Positions 9,679-19,451 are shown, numbered from the stretch's first letter. The stretch: DNA of 64,000 nt from Flavobacterium sp. SUN046 (GCF_028867965.1 NZ_JAPQNT010000001.1:186001-250000); one strand, 5' to 3'. Program-made: numbers and translations. The notes: generated by a model from the sequence alone, not told the origin.

Positions 9679-11976
9679 TTATTTATTTACGTCAAAATTC
9701 TTAATTCGTTTCGCTTTTTCTTGTGCATCCACAACGGCAACCGCTGCCATATTTACCATTTCTTCTACGCTGGCACCCAGTTGAAAAATATGTACTGGTT
9801 TGTCCATTCCTAACATTATTGGCCCAACAGAATCTACTTTGTATAATTCTTTTAATAATTTGTAAGTAATATTTGCCGATTCTAAATTTGGAAAAATAAG
9901 AGTATTCACTTTCTTTCCTGCCAATTTAGAAAACGGAAATTTCTTTTGAAGCATTTCTGGATTCAAAGCAAAATCCGTTTGAATTTCGCCATCAACAATT
10001 AAATCTGGATAATATTTGTGTAAATAAGAAACCGCTTCACGAACTTTATTGGCACTTTCATGCGTTGAAGAACCAAAATTTGAAAAAGAAACCATTGCAA
10101 TTACAGGTTCCATTCCGAACATTCTAACTGTTTTTTCAGTCATTAAAGCAATTTTAGCTAAATCATCAGCCGACGGATTCGGATTGATAGCCGTATCTGA
10201 CAAAAACATTGGTCCGCGATTGGTCATCATCATGTTGGTTGTCGCAATTAATGAAATTCCTGGTGCTTTGCCAATCAATTGCATTAACGGTTTTACTACC
10301 ATTGGATAACTACGAGAATAACCCGAAACCATTGCATCAGCATCACCTTGATTGACCATCATTGCAGCAAAATAATTGCGTTCACGCATCCATTTTTGTG
10401 CATCTAATAATGAGATTCCGCGGCGTTGTCTGTCTTTCCAAAAAATATCGGCGTATTCTAATCGGCGTTTATCTTCTTCTTTGGTTTTTGGATCAAAAAT
10501 AGGCACATCAGCATCGAATCCGATTTCCTCTTTTAATTCCAAAATATCTTCTTTTCTCCCTAATAATATTGGATGACCGATGCCTTCTTCATACACAATT
10601 TGTGCTGCTTTCAATACGTCCAATTGATCAGCTTCTGCAAAAACTATTCGCTTCGGATCGGTTTTAGCACGATTGGTAAGCAAACGCACCATTTTATTAT
10701 CCGAACCCATTCGTTCTAATAATTCTTCTTCATATTTTTTCCAATCAGTAATTGGATGTAATGCTACACCACTTTCCATTGCTGCTCTTGCTACTGCTGG
10801 CGCAACAGTTGTAATTAATCTTGGGTCGAATGGTTTTGGAATAATGTAATCTCTACCAAAATTCAATCGCGTTTCACCATAAGCAATATTCACTTGCTCA
10901 GGCACCGATTCTTTAGCCAAAGTAGCCAAAGCACGAACGGCAGCCATTTTCATAGCTTCGTTAATTTTAGTAGCACGAACATCTAATGCTCCACGAAAAA
11001 TGTATGGAAATCCCAAAACATTATTCACTTGATTAGGATGATCGGAACGACCGGTTGCCATGATAATATCTTTTCGAGTATTGATGGCAACATTATAATC
11101 TATCTCAGGCGTTGGATTGGCCATTGCAAAAACTATAGGATTGTCTGCCATTCCGAGCAACATTTCTGATGTCAGAATATTTCCTGCTGAAAGTCCGAGA
11201 AAAACATCGGCATTAATTAAAGCTTCGGCTAATGTTGTTCCTTTTTCGCCAAAAGAATATTTTTTTTGAAGTTCAGATAAATCAGTTCTATCGTTTGATA
11301 AAATACCATCTTTGTCGAACATTATAATATTTTCGGGCTTTATTCCGAGTAAAACATACAAATTAGCACAAGCCAAAGCTGCAGAACCTGCACCTGAAAC
11401 TACTAATTTAACATCTTCAATTTTTTTATCTGCAAGTTCCAAAGCATTCAACAAAGCTGCCGATGAGATAATTGCAGTTCCGTGTTGATCGTCGTGCATT
11501 ACTGGAATGTTCAATTCTTCTACCAAACGTCTTTCAATTTCAAACGATTCTGGTGCTTTGATGTCTTCAAGGTTAATTCCTCCAAAAGTTGGAGCAATAT
11601 TTTTTACCGTAGCGATGAATTCTTCAATATCTTTTGTACCGACTTCAATATCGAACACATCAATATCAGCGAAAATTTTAAACAATAATGCCTTGCCTTC
11701 CATAACAGGTTTAGATGCTTCTGGACCGATGTCACCTAGTCCTAAAACCGCTGTTCCATTGGTGATTACAGCAACAAGATTTCCTTTGGAAGTATATTTA
11801 TAAACGTTATTTACATCTTTTGCGATTTCCAAACAAGGCTCGGCAACACCTGGCGAATAGGCTAATGATAAATCTCTTTGTGTAGCGTATTTTTTGGTAG
11901 GAACAACCTGAATTTTTCCAGGTGTAGGTTTGGCATGGTATAAAAGTGCTTCTCTACGTTTGCTTGATTTATTCAT
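9679..11976 (-). CDS. maeB: NADP-dependent malic enzyme with C-terminal phosphotransacetylase-like domain
   Basis: The 765-residue protein has the MaeB two-part architecture. Residues 1-160 form the malic N-terminal domain (YSPGVAEPCLEIAKD; TNGTAVLGLGDIGPEASKPVMEGKALLFK). About 163-400 is the NAD(P)-binding domain with the Rossmann motif VVSGAGSAALACA. About 425-760 is a phosphate acetyl/butyryltransferase-like domain that in relatives is regulatory (acetyl-CoA binding) and not catalytic. The enzyme decarboxylates malate to pyruvate with NADP reduction, linking the TCA cycle to gluconeogenesis and NADPH supply. It is a single gene with its own -7 box at 12002-12009. The maeB-ruvA-sprA-gcvH order is typical of Flavobacterium. 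NADP preference is inferred from the family. Confidence 0.93.
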   Translation of the reverse strand: MNKSSKRREALLYHAKPTPGKIQVVPTKKYATQRDLSLAYSPGVAEPCLEIAKDVNNVYKYTSKGNLVAVITNGTAVLGLGDIGPEASKPVMEGKALLFKIFADIDVFDIEVGTKDIEEFIATVKNIAPTFGGINLEDIKAPESFEIERRLVEELNIPVMHDDQHGTAIISSAALLNALELADKKIEDVKLVVSGAGSAALACANLYVLLGIKPENIIMFDKDGILSNDRTDLSELQKKYSFGEKGTTLAEALINADVFLGLSAGNILTSEMLLGMADNPIVFAMANPTPEIDYNVAINTRKDIIMATGRSDHPNQVNNVLGFPYIFRGALDVRATKINEAMKMAAVRALATLAKESVPEQVNIAYGETRLNFGRDYIIPKPFDPRLITTVAPAVARAAMESGVALHPITDWKKYEEELLERMGSDNKMVRLLTNRAKTDPKRIVFAEADQLDVLKAAQIVYEEGIGHPILLGRKEDILELKEEIGFDADVPIFDPKTKEEDKRRLEYADIFWKDRQRRGISLLDAQKWMRERNYFAAMMVNQGDADAMVSGYSRSYPMVVKPLMQLIGKAPGISLIATTNMMMTNRGPMFLSDTAINPNPSADDLAKIALMTEKTVRMFGMEPVIAMVSFSNFGSSTHESANKVREAVSYLHKYYPDLIVDGEIQTDFALNPEMLQKKFPFSKLAGKKVNTLIFPNLESANITYKLLKELYKVDSVGPIMLGMDKPVHIFQLGASVEEMVNMAAVAVVDAQEKAKRIKNFDVNK

Positions 11977-12001
11977 TTCTAGATTATTTACTTCGAACTC
12001 A

Positions 12002-12009
12002 CAAAGGTA
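12002..12009 (-). promoter_or_regulatory. -7 box (TACCTTTG) of maeB
   Basis: Exact TAnnTTTG match on the minus strand, 25 bp upstream of the maeB start codon. Confidence 0.5.
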
Positions 12010-12083
12010 ATAGTATCAAGCGAAAAAGGAAATATTTATAGGTTTTCTTTTGAAAAAAATTAAAAGATTTTTTAAAAATTTAG

Positions 12084-13946
12084 TTACTTAAGAAATAAGT
12101 CATTTGGAGAAATCAATTGATTCAATTTCGCTTTAAAATCAGCATTCAACAATTGAAAACCGTATTGAAAAGACGCGTTCATCCAGCCAAAACCTTCGCG
12201 AGTGATGTATTCAAAATCAGTTCCTTGATTGCCATATTCAGCAAAAACTTTGTGTGAAGCCGAAACCACGTCGTATTTTTCGGGAACTGTTCCGTTGTAT
12301 TCGCAGGCATTCTTAGTAATCATCCAAAGCCATCTGTAGATTAATTCTTGAGCCAAATCGTGGTAACCATAATTATTTAATCCTTGCCAAATTATAATTT
12401 GATGTGGCGGCCAACCATTTGGAAAATCCCATTGGCGTTGCATTTGAGTTGCATCAATATTGGATAATGCTTCTTTCGAACAGCCAGCAATTCCGCCAAG
12501 GCAAATTAATTTTGGAAGTGCTTTTTGAATCATTTTATCGGCTTGTTCTTGTGTAGCTATTTTTGCCCAAAGTGGAAAAAAACAGGTTGCCGATAAAAAT
12601 ATATTTTGTGATTTAGTTTCTATATTATAATCGAAAAAACAAGATTTATTTTCATTCCAAAGCAATTGGTTCATTAAAATTTTTCGAGAATTTGCTTTTT
12701 CTAACCAATACTTCTTAGTGTAATTTTGGTCATTAAATTCAAAATCATCATTGAAATAGTGTTCAATTAATTCAGCAAAATCAGTTTCATATTTGTACAA
12801 CATTGCGTTTAATTCAACTACATTCAGTGAAGCGCAAGTTGCTTCAATTCGATAACTGGTGTCGTGACCGCTTTCGCGAACGCTTCTGTCGTGAACAAAA
12901 TAATCATCTAATTCTTGATTTTGGATTTTGCGTTGGTAATACAATTTTTCATATTCTGGAATTGACAAATTTTCTGCATCTGCAAAGGATTTTATAATAT
13001 CGTCATAATGACCAGCTTCGGTTTCTGGTGGCAAACCAATTCCTTGTGCAAAATAACGATTCAATCCGTTTTCGGTTAGGCGTTTTCCTTGTTCCATCCA
13101 AACGGTTTGATATTCTTTTAGGGCAATTTGAAGATGATTTTTAAGCCAATTCAAATCTTTTTTTGGCATTTTTTCGAAAACCTCACGAATCATACTTGTG
13201 TAAAATGGTGGTTGCGTTCGAGTTAAATAATACGACCGATTGGCGTTTAGAATTTTGCCATAATGTGTAATTTGATAGGCAAAATTTTCGACCATACTTT
13301 TGGCTAAATCAAGTTTATCATCCAGTAATAATCCGATATTTTCAAAATAAGAATCCCAACCGTACATTTCATTAAATCTTCCACCTGGAACTGCAAATGG
13401 CACACCTGAAATTATTCCGTTTTCTTGTTTTAATGCTAATGCTAAAATTCCGCCTTCATCATTTATACTACTTACATATTGTGGCGAAATTTCTTTGGGA
13501 AGTTGCACTACTTTCAAATTAAATTTAGAAGCCAACTTTTGATAATACTGCATTGCAAAATCATCTGTAAAAGGAACATAAATAATCGATTTTTCCGTTT
13601 TGGATTTTGAATCTGTTAAGATGTTTTCTAATCCATTTTCGTCCATTGTGCGTGTTAATCCATCCCAAAAATAATCACGTATCATTCTTGAAATTCGATT
13701 GGCTGGTTGCTCGAAAATGTTGTCTTTTTCTATAAAATCGTTTCCGTTTTCTTGCGCCAAAATTAACTCCTGAAGTAAATTAGACAGCAAATAAGTACCT
13801 TCAACAACAATTTCTTCGCCATTGGAATATAACAAAAATCGTTTTGGCCCTTTGTCTTCAATGGTAATTCGTTTGTCTTTATCAGTGTCTTCTCGAATTA
13901 GAAGATTGGATAAAACTTCGGAAATATTAAGCTGTAATTTCGACAT
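12084..13946 (-). CDS. treF: Cytoplasmic alpha,alpha-trehalase (GH37)
   Basis: A 620-residue GH37 enzyme that hydrolyses trehalose to two glucose molecules. Both family signatures are present: PGGRFNEMYGWDSYF (residues 187-201) and QWDFPNGWPPHQ (about residue 508). The block RESGHDTSYR near residue 370 contains the usual acidic catalytic region. There is no signal peptide, so it should act in the cytoplasm, like TreF rather than periplasmic TreA. It is the last gene of the operon that starts at 19244 and overlaps the preceding MFS gene by 20 bp, indicating translational coupling. Trehalose must therefore be imported intact, presumably by one of the two MFS proteins. Confidence 0.93.
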   Translation of the reverse strand: MSKLQLNISEVLSNLLIREDTDKDKRITIEDKGPKRFLLYSNGEEIVVEGTYLLSNLLQELILAQENGNDFIEKDNIFEQPANRISRMIRDYFWDGLTRTMDENGLENILTDSKSKTEKSIIYVPFTDDFAMQYYQKLASKFNLKVVQLPKEISPQYVSSINDEGGILALALKQENGIISGVPFAVPGGRFNEMYGWDSYFENIGLLLDDKLDLAKSMVENFAYQITHYGKILNANRSYYLTRTQPPFYTSMIREVFEKMPKKDLNWLKNHLQIALKEYQTVWMEQGKRLTENGLNRYFAQGIGLPPETEAGHYDDIIKSFADAENLSIPEYEKLYYQRKIQNQELDDYFVHDRSVRESGHDTSYRIEATCASLNVVELNAMLYKYETDFAELIEHYFNDDFEFNDQNYTKKYWLEKANSRKILMNQLLWNENKSCFFDYNIETKSQNIFLSATCFFPLWAKIATQEQADKMIQKALPKLICLGGIAGCSKEALSNIDATQMQRQWDFPNGWPPHQIIIWQGLNNYGYHDLAQELIYRWLWMITKNACEYNGTVPEKYDVVSASHKVFAEYGNQGTDFEYITREGFGWMNASFQYGFQLLNADFKAKLNQLISPNDLFLK

Positions 13947-15168
13947 TTTTTTTATTCATTTTATATAATATCCAAATCGAAACAAATATTAATGTAATCG
14001 GAATTAGTGAAAAGTAAAAAGCAGTTTTACCATCAAATGCTTGAAAAACGTGACCTGTAATTATAGAACCTGTTGTGCCGCCAAGTGCTGAAAAAACAAC
14101 AATTAAACCCGACATTGAACTGTGTTGGTGTTTTGGCAATGCCGATAAAATAGTAGAATTTATAGTTGGGTAAATTGGCGCTAAAAACAATCCCATAATT
14201 GGCATTAAATACACTACTAATGGTGCGTTTAACCAAGTCATAGTTTCAGATGATGCTTTTGTGACTCCAGCCATTGGTAACACAATTAGCACAATTGCGC
14301 CAACAATAATTAGACAAAATGAAAGAAAATGAATCCATTTTACTCTTAATAAAACAAAACCTGATACTAATCTGCCTATAAATGTTGCGCCAGCTAAAAT
14401 TGCACCAGCTTGAATTGCCATACTCGATGGTGCTTTTAAAATTTCTTGATAAAATGTTGGAAACCAAGTTGAAAAACTTTGCTCCAACATTACATAAAAA
14501 AAGATGGATAAAATGAAAACTATGGTTAATGGTTTGATGATTAACAATATCATTTCTTTAAAATCGCTTACAAATGATCTTGCTTCTATCTTGGCTTCAC
14601 TTTCGTCTAGTTTTGTGAAAAATAAAAGCAAAAACGCCAATAAAGATATTCCTGAAAGATACCAATAGATGGTTAACCATTCGCGCGATTTTGGGTTGGC
14701 GTCATCAATAAATTGGCTAATAAAAATATTTCCTAATAACACACCAGCCATAAAAATCGCTTCTAGAAAACTCATAAAACTTCCGTGTTCTTTTTGAGAT
14801 TTGGTTATGATTCCGATGGTTGCAAAAACAGAAACTTTTATCAATGCAAATGAAACTCCAATGGTTAGAAATAGTAATTTGAAATACCAAAAGTCGTTTG
14901 ACGAAGGCATAATGGCACACATTATGGTAACAAAAGCCAAACCAATTAACATTGATTTTTTTAACCCGATTTTAGGTAAAAAAGAAGCTAGAATAAAAGA
15001 AGTTATGGCAATTGGCAAATCTTTAAAACCCTCTAAAACAGAAGCATTAGATTTTGTAATATCAAAATTTCGCTGAACTTGTAAAATGATAGTTCCAACA
15101 CTATTTAGCAATATTGCAAATACAAAATAGTTAAGATACATTGCTAGTTTTATGGTAGAGTTTTTCAT
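13927..15168 (-). CDS. MFS transporter (sugar-type, substrate unknown)
   Basis: A 413-residue major facilitator protein with about 12 membrane segments and a hydrophilic central loop near residue 195. I chose the ATG at 15168, which gives MKNSTIKLAMYLNYFVF; a longer form would use TTG at 15192 right after the upstream stop. The sequence is generic for sugar and metabolite MFS porters of the glucose/fucose type and does not name a substrate. It lies between a GH13_18 phosphorylase-like gene and trehalase in a single operon, so a mono- or disaccharide is the likely cargo, trehalose or glucose being reasonable guesses. Confidence 0.85.
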   Translation of the reverse strand: MKNSTIKLAMYLNYFVFAILLNSVGTIILQVQRNFDITKSNASVLEGFKDLPIAITSFILASFLPKIGLKKSMLIGLAFVTIMCAIMPSSNDFWYFKLLFLTIGVSFALIKVSVFATIGIITKSQKEHGSFMSFLEAIFMAGVLLGNIFISQFIDDANPKSREWLTIYWYLSGISLLAFLLLFFTKLDESEAKIEARSFVSDFKEMILLIIKPLTIVFILSIFFYVMLEQSFSTWFPTFYQEILKAPSSMAIQAGAILAGATFIGRLVSGFVLLRVKWIHFLSFCLIIVGAIVLIVLPMAGVTKASSETMTWLNAPLVVYLMPIMGLFLAPIYPTINSTILSALPKHQHSSMSGLIVVFSALGGTTGSIITGHVFQAFDGKTAFYFSLIPITLIFVSIWILYKMNKKNVEITA

Positions 15169-15192
15169 TTTATAGTACTTATTTGTAAACAA

Positions 15193-16935
15193 TTAATTAT
15201 TAAAATTCACATTTGTAACAACTTCATCTTTAATGTGATGAATTGTAAAACTACGAGTATTCAGGTTGGCTTGTAAGTGTGCTATTTCTCCGTTATTTTC
15301 CCATTTTATATCAATTGCATCTGTTTGAGCATCATTTATAGTAACAATTCCTGAAAATGCTTTTGATGTATTTCGTAATCGAATAAGTTCCAATTGTTTT
15401 TGCACAACTTCTTTTTTTAAACCGTTTTCAATGTCTTCTGATGTTAAAGTTGTTCGATTTATTTCTTTATGACCGGCACTTCCGCCATTATCGGCAGCTT
15501 CATAATTGTTTTTTCCTGCAAAAATATCCAAATACCAAATTTGAGGAATTCCTGGCATAAATAATTGTATCGCTCTTGCCAAAAGTAACGCTTGTTCGTC
15601 TTCGTCTAATGCACTAAAAAAGGTTGCATTTATTTGATAATACGACACTTTTTTTCCTGCTGCATCATACAAATTTTTCACACGACCACCACGATTCATA
15701 ATGGTGTTCATTATTGCATCAATTTCTTCATCTTCCAGTAAACCTTTGTTATAATGTCCGTTAACTTCTTTTCCTTTTAAGTCTAAAACCGGAATTCCGT
15801 CGTGACAACCTAGCATATTTACGGTTTTATAACCTTTGGCAATAATTTCTTTTGCCCAAGTTAGCAACGCTTTACTCGATTTATTTTCAATAGTGTGAAT
15901 GGTTAAACCTGGCAAGAAAAAATCATAAATATAATACCCTTTATTGGCTACATCATCGTGTAAATGAAGTCCGTATTCGGCGTGAATTTCGGGTAATAGC
16001 AACAAATTATTATCTTGTGCAATTTGTTTAATTCGCTCTAAATAATCCCAAGTTCCTGGTTTATTAAAAAAATTGGATTCGCCAACTTGCTTGTGTAAGT
16101 ACGCAAAAGCATCTAAACGAAGAATATTGCATCCATAATTGTTTAGTTTTTTTAACGTTTCTTCATAAAATTCCCATACTAATGGCGATTTTGCATTTAC
16201 ATCCATTTGTCCGAGGTAGGAACGTTTTTGCTCTACAATTTGTAAGATTTCTGATTTGAAAGATGTACAATCTTCAAAATCGATTGTATTAAAATCTTGA
16301 TTATTTTCTATTGCATTGTTTACTTTTTTGCAAATAGATTGTAGTTGACTTTCTGATGCTTCTTTTATGTTTTGTAAATCTGATATGGCGATTTTTGAAT
16401 ACGTAATTTGTTGGTAAAAAGTATTCCAATAAGGTTGTTCGGTTCCATCTGGAAAAAGCACTTTTAATATTGGTAAACCCGATTTTCTCATAAACAATTT
16501 ATCGAGAAATTCAGCATTTGGAATTATGATTCCGTCTTCATTTTTTGTACCATTTCCTTGCCAAAACTCATTCCAATTGATGAAAAAATCTTTAAACTTA
16601 GATTGATTACCGTTTTTGAGAATATCTTTAAATTGAGGCGATGCTACTGAAAGATGGTTTAAAACAATATCAAATTTTAGTTTAATATTCAGTTTCTCTA
16701 AATCATTTAAGTCGTTTGTATCAACCAAATCAGAATTTATATTGTAATCAATAATCGAAAAACCTCTGTCTAAATCGCTATTAAAAAAAGTTGGCAATAC
16801 ATAAAATAAAGAAAAAGCATTTGCAAATTCTGGCAATTTTAGCATATTTATTGTATCGCTTAACTTAGTTCCAATGCTATCTGGATAAGCGTTTAGCATC
16901 ACACCATTGATGATTGTTGAATTGTTTTGATGCAT
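15193..16935 (-). CDS. GH13 subfamily 18 glycoside phosphorylase, sucrose-phosphorylase-like
   Basis: This 580-residue cytoplasmic protein has the GH13_18 layout. LNAYPDSIG is at residues 14-22, DRGFSIIDY at 56-64 and the FDIVLNHLS region at 88-96. The nucleophile is D275 (ILRLDAFAY), the acid/base E316 (LPEIHAEY) and the transition-state Asp D379 (LGCHDGI). The subfamily contains sucrose phosphorylase and relatives acting on sucrose 6F-phosphate or glucosylglycerate. The adjacent fructokinase favours sucrose plus phosphate giving glucose 1-phosphate and fructose. Oddly, about 60 extra residues (roughly 180-240, polar and Glu/Lys-rich) lie between the GTEQPYWNTF motif and the LGQMDVN strand compared with bifidobacterial enzymes as I remember them. 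The gene overlaps nothing and sits 6 bp after fructokinase. Confidence 0.82.
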   Translation of the reverse strand: MHQNNSTIINGVMLNAYPDSIGTKLSDTINMLKLPEFANAFSLFYVLPTFFNSDLDRGFSIIDYNINSDLVDTNDLNDLEKLNIKLKFDIVLNHLSVASPQFKDILKNGNQSKFKDFFINWNEFWQGNGTKNEDGIIIPNAEFLDKLFMRKSGLPILKVLFPDGTEQPYWNTFYQQITYSKIAISDLQNIKEASESQLQSICKKVNNAIENNQDFNTIDFEDCTSFKSEILQIVEQKRSYLGQMDVNAKSPLVWEFYEETLKKLNNYGCNILRLDAFAYLHKQVGESNFFNKPGTWDYLERIKQIAQDNNLLLLPEIHAEYGLHLHDDVANKGYYIYDFFLPGLTIHTIENKSSKALLTWAKEIIAKGYKTVNMLGCHDGIPVLDLKGKEVNGHYNKGLLEDEEIDAIMNTIMNRGGRVKNLYDAAGKKVSYYQINATFFSALDEDEQALLLARAIQLFMPGIPQIWYLDIFAGKNNYEAADNGGSAGHKEINRTTLTSEDIENGLKKEVVQKQLELIRLRNTSKAFSGIVTINDAQTDAIDIKWENNGEIAHLQANLNTRSFTIHHIKDEVVTNVNFNN

Positions 16936-16941
16936 ACTAAT

Positions 16942-17868
16942 TTATAAAAGTTGAGATAAAATATTGATGTTGTCTGGCAATCTTCCAACGTTTTGGAGTT
17001 TTATTGATGCTAATCGTTGTGCAATCGAAATACTTTCTTCAAGGTCTTTTTGATTTAATTGAGCGTATAAAAATCCGGTCCAAAAAGCATCGCCTGCGCC
17101 TGTAGCATCTTTTATTTCTTCAATTGGCATAGCTTCTTGAAAAAACAAACCTTGTTCTATATCGGAAAGTACTACACCATTTTTTCCTTTGGTTAAACAA
17201 ATTCTTGAAGCTCCCAAATTATGAAAATAATCAAAAATAAAATCTTCTGTTTTTACTTCTGCAAAAAGGCGATAACAATCATCTTCGCTCAGTTTTACTA
17301 ATGGATTTAAAGCTAAATATTCTGATAAAACTTGTTTTGCTTCTTCACGATTGGGCCAAATTCTTTCTGAAAAATTAATATCAATGCTCAATTGCAATCC
17401 TAATTCGGATGCTTTTTCGGCACGATTTAAAATGGTTTGTCTGGCTGGATTTTTACTTAAAGCAAAGCAAGTTGTGTGATAAATTTTGGCATCAGCAATA
17501 ATTTCGTCAGGCAATTGATTTTCTGTAATTTGACAATCGGCTTCACGATACGGAATAAAATCGGGTGTTTCAGTAGATTTTGAAACAAAAATAACCGAAG
17601 TTGGTGCAGAATCAAGTTTAGAAATTTGAGTAGTATTTACATTATTATCTTTCAATTTTCTAACAATATATTCACCCAAACCATCTTGTCCACACGAAGC
17701 TACAAGTAATGATTTCATACCCAACCTGGAAGCATTAACCGCAACATTTGTTGGTGAACCACCCAAAAATCTATGATAATCTTTGGTTCTATTTATTGAC
17801 GTGTTTACTTCGTGACCTATAAAGTCAATAAGCACTTCGCCGATGCAAATGATATCTATATTTTTCAA
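16942..17868 (-). CDS. PfkB-family carbohydrate kinase, probable fructokinase
   Basis: A 308-residue ribokinase/PfkB family sugar kinase. The first signature region is GGSPTNVAVNASRLGMKSLLVASCGQDGLG (36-65) and the second is DATGAGDAFWTGFLYAQL (about 252-269), with the catalytic base Asp in GAGDAF. The start ICIGEVLIDF is typical of fructokinases. It probably phosphorylates fructose released by the neighbouring phosphorylase, feeding glycolysis. The gene sits between the SLC45-type transporter (56 bp upstream) and the GH13_18 gene (6 bp downstream). Fructose specificity rests on context; other ketose or nucleoside kinases of the family cannot be excluded. Confidence 0.86.
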   Translation of the reverse strand: MKNIDIICIGEVLIDFIGHEVNTSINRTKDYHRFLGGSPTNVAVNASRLGMKSLLVASCGQDGLGEYIVRKLKDNNVNTTQISKLDSAPTSVIFVSKSTETPDFIPYREADCQITENQLPDEIIADAKIYHTTCFALSKNPARQTILNRAEKASELGLQLSIDINFSERIWPNREEAKQVLSEYLALNPLVKLSEDDCYRLFAEVKTEDFIFDYFHNLGASRICLTKGKNGVVLSDIEQGLFFQEAMPIEEIKDATGAGDAFWTGFLYAQLNQKDLEESISIAQRLASIKLQNVGRLPDNINILSQLL

Positions 17869-17924
17869 ATTAAATTAAAAATTTTAATGTTTGAATGTTA
17901 TAATTAAGTCTTAATTTGTTGTTG

Positions 17925-19244
17925 TTACATTTCGGAAACAACTGATAAATCGGATTTTTTTTTGGTTTTGATAAATAAAGTACACAAAGCACTTATGACT
18001 AATAAAACTCCTGCAAAAGTTATTGCAAGTCTGGAATCGTTATGTAAAAAATGTTTTAAGATATATCCAAATGAAATATTTTGAATAATCATTGGAATCA
18101 CAATCATCATATTGATAATTCCCATATAAACACCGTATCGCTCTTTTGGAATCTCGGAAACTACCATTAGATATGGAATTCCCATCATGCTTGCCCAACC
18201 GATTCCGTATCCAATGATTGGAATAAAAAGATAAAACTTATTGGACATCAATGGGAATATAAAAAATGAAATTGCTGTTAACAGTAAACAAATAAAATGA
18301 ACTTGTTTCGCTCCAATTTTTTTAGATAATGTTGCTAAATAAAAAGCTACTGAGAATGTAATTACAAATCCAAATGCTCCTATTAAACCATTCCATGAAA
18401 CTGCTTCTGCATACAAACTTTTATTAGTTGGAGTTGCATTCCAAACTGATAATGCAATACTCTTTGAGTTATTTTGCCAATAACACATTAAAGCATACCA
18501 TTGAAAAAGATATATTAAAAACAACTGCCACATTACTTTTGGCATTACTAAAATAGCTTGATAAATTTCAATAAATGGAGTGAAAATACCAATTTTATTT
18601 TGTTTTAACATCTGTAATTCAATCTCAGTTGGAGGAATTTCTTTAGTAGTTTTCATACTCCACCAAATCGAGCTTATTGACAAAATTGCTCCTAGAAAAA
18701 AGGAGGCGTAAATCCAATTTGGTAACGACCCGGTTTGTCCAATAAAAATTAATGGAAAAATAAATAACGAGATATATGATAAAAATTGACCAAAACCAGT
18801 AAAGAAACTTTGCATTTGAAAACCAGTTGGAAGCTGTTCTTCATTCAAAGTATCAGCTACAAACGCTCTATATGGTTCCATTGCTGTATTATTTCCAACA
18901 TCTAAAATCCAAAGTAAACCAGCTGCCATCCACAAAGAACTACTAAATGGAAAAAAAAGTAAGGCTAAACTACACATTATTGCACCAACAAGAAAATAAG
19001 GCTTTCTTCTTCCAAATCTTGGATGCCAAGTTTTGTCACTCATCGCACCAATGATTGGTTGAATTAACAATCCAGCTAATGGTCCACCAAGATTTAAAAT
19101 GGCAATTTGATCAGGATGAGCTCCTAAAAAATCATATATAGGATTTACGGCACTTTGTTGCAAACCGAAACTGTATTGAATACCAAAAAAACCGACATTC
19201 ATGTTTAGAATTTGCCAAAAACTTAATTTTATTTTATAGCCCAT
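17925..19244 (-). CDS. SLC45-type MFS transporter, probable sucrose/disaccharide:H+ symporter
   Basis: A 439-residue, about 12-segment MFS protein. The loop motif HPRFGRRKPYFLVGA (residues 73-87) is the RWGRRRPF signature of SLC45 and plant sucrose symporters, and the start (NMNVGFFGIQYSFGLQQ) also fits. It should import a disaccharide across the inner membrane with protons. It is the first gene of the five-gene operon to treF. The leader is about 115 nt long from the -7 box at 19367 and contains a hairpin (19268-19303). The upstream palindrome at 19430-19443 places it under the predicted LacI-type regulon. Substrate (sucrose, maltose or trehalose) is inferred. Confidence 0.87.
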   Translation of the reverse strand: MGYKIKLSFWQILNMNVGFFGIQYSFGLQQSAVNPIYDFLGAHPDQIAILNLGGPLAGLLIQPIIGAMSDKTWHPRFGRRKPYFLVGAIMCSLALLFFPFSSSLWMAAGLLWILDVGNNTAMEPYRAFVADTLNEEQLPTGFQMQSFFTGFGQFLSYISLFIFPLIFIGQTGSLPNWIYASFFLGAILSISSIWWSMKTTKEIPPTEIELQMLKQNKIGIFTPFIEIYQAILVMPKVMWQLFLIYLFQWYALMCYWQNNSKSIALSVWNATPTNKSLYAEAVSWNGLIGAFGFVITFSVAFYLATLSKKIGAKQVHFICLLLTAISFFIFPLMSNKFYLFIPIIGYGIGWASMMGIPYLMVVSEIPKERYGVYMGIINMMIVIPMIIQNISFGYILKHFLHNDSRLAITFAGVLLVISALCTLFIKTKKKSDLSVVSEM

Positions 19245-19267
19245 AAGTAAGTACCTTAATAATTAAA

Positions 19268-19303
19268 AATAGTTTCCAAATCAATAAAGACAAGGAAACT
19301 ATT
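19268..19303 (-). promoter_or_regulatory. Leader hairpin with T-rich tail ahead of the disaccharide operon
   Basis: AATAGTTTCC (19268-19277) pairs perfectly with GGAAACTATT (19294-19303) around a 16-nt loop. On the minus strand the stem is followed by TTTTAATTATT. It lies between the predicted start site near 19360 and the start codon at 19244, so it could be an attenuator, an mRNA stabiliser, or a remnant terminator for the gene ending at 19452. Confidence 0.4.
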
Positions 19304-19366
19304 AATTTTAAACAAAATATATGAAAAATCATTTCAACTAACTAAAGTTGTTCGTTTTCAGATATT

Positions 19367-19374
19367 CAAATATA
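19367..19374 (-). promoter_or_regulatory. -7 box (TATATTTG) of the disaccharide operon
   Basis: Exact TAnnTTTG match on the minus strand. No TTG or TTTG is found 17-21 bp upstream. Its upstream edge (19374) is 62.5 bp from the centre of the palindrome at 19430-19443, the same distance as at susC and GH65. Confidence 0.6.
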
Positions 19375-19429
19375 AAGTTCTTAATTCTTAATTAGATTAA
19401 AATACTTTGAAAATAGTATTCTGTAGCGA

Positions 19430-19443
19430 CGAAATCGTTTTCG
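19430..19443. promoter_or_regulatory. Predicted LacI-type operator (CGAAATCGTTTTCG), disaccharide operon
   Basis: A 14-bp near-palindrome differing at one position from the perfect CGAAAACGTTTTCG found at 33127 and 35458. It has the central CG expected for LacI-family hinge-helix operators and lies about 76 bp upstream of the predicted start site. The likely binder is the regulator at 42868. Confidence 0.6.
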
Positions 19444-19451
19444 TATTTGTA

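Noticed and set aside
12865..12880. TTCGCGAA palindrome
   Set aside because: Inside the trehalase coding sequence with no promoter nearby and a different core.
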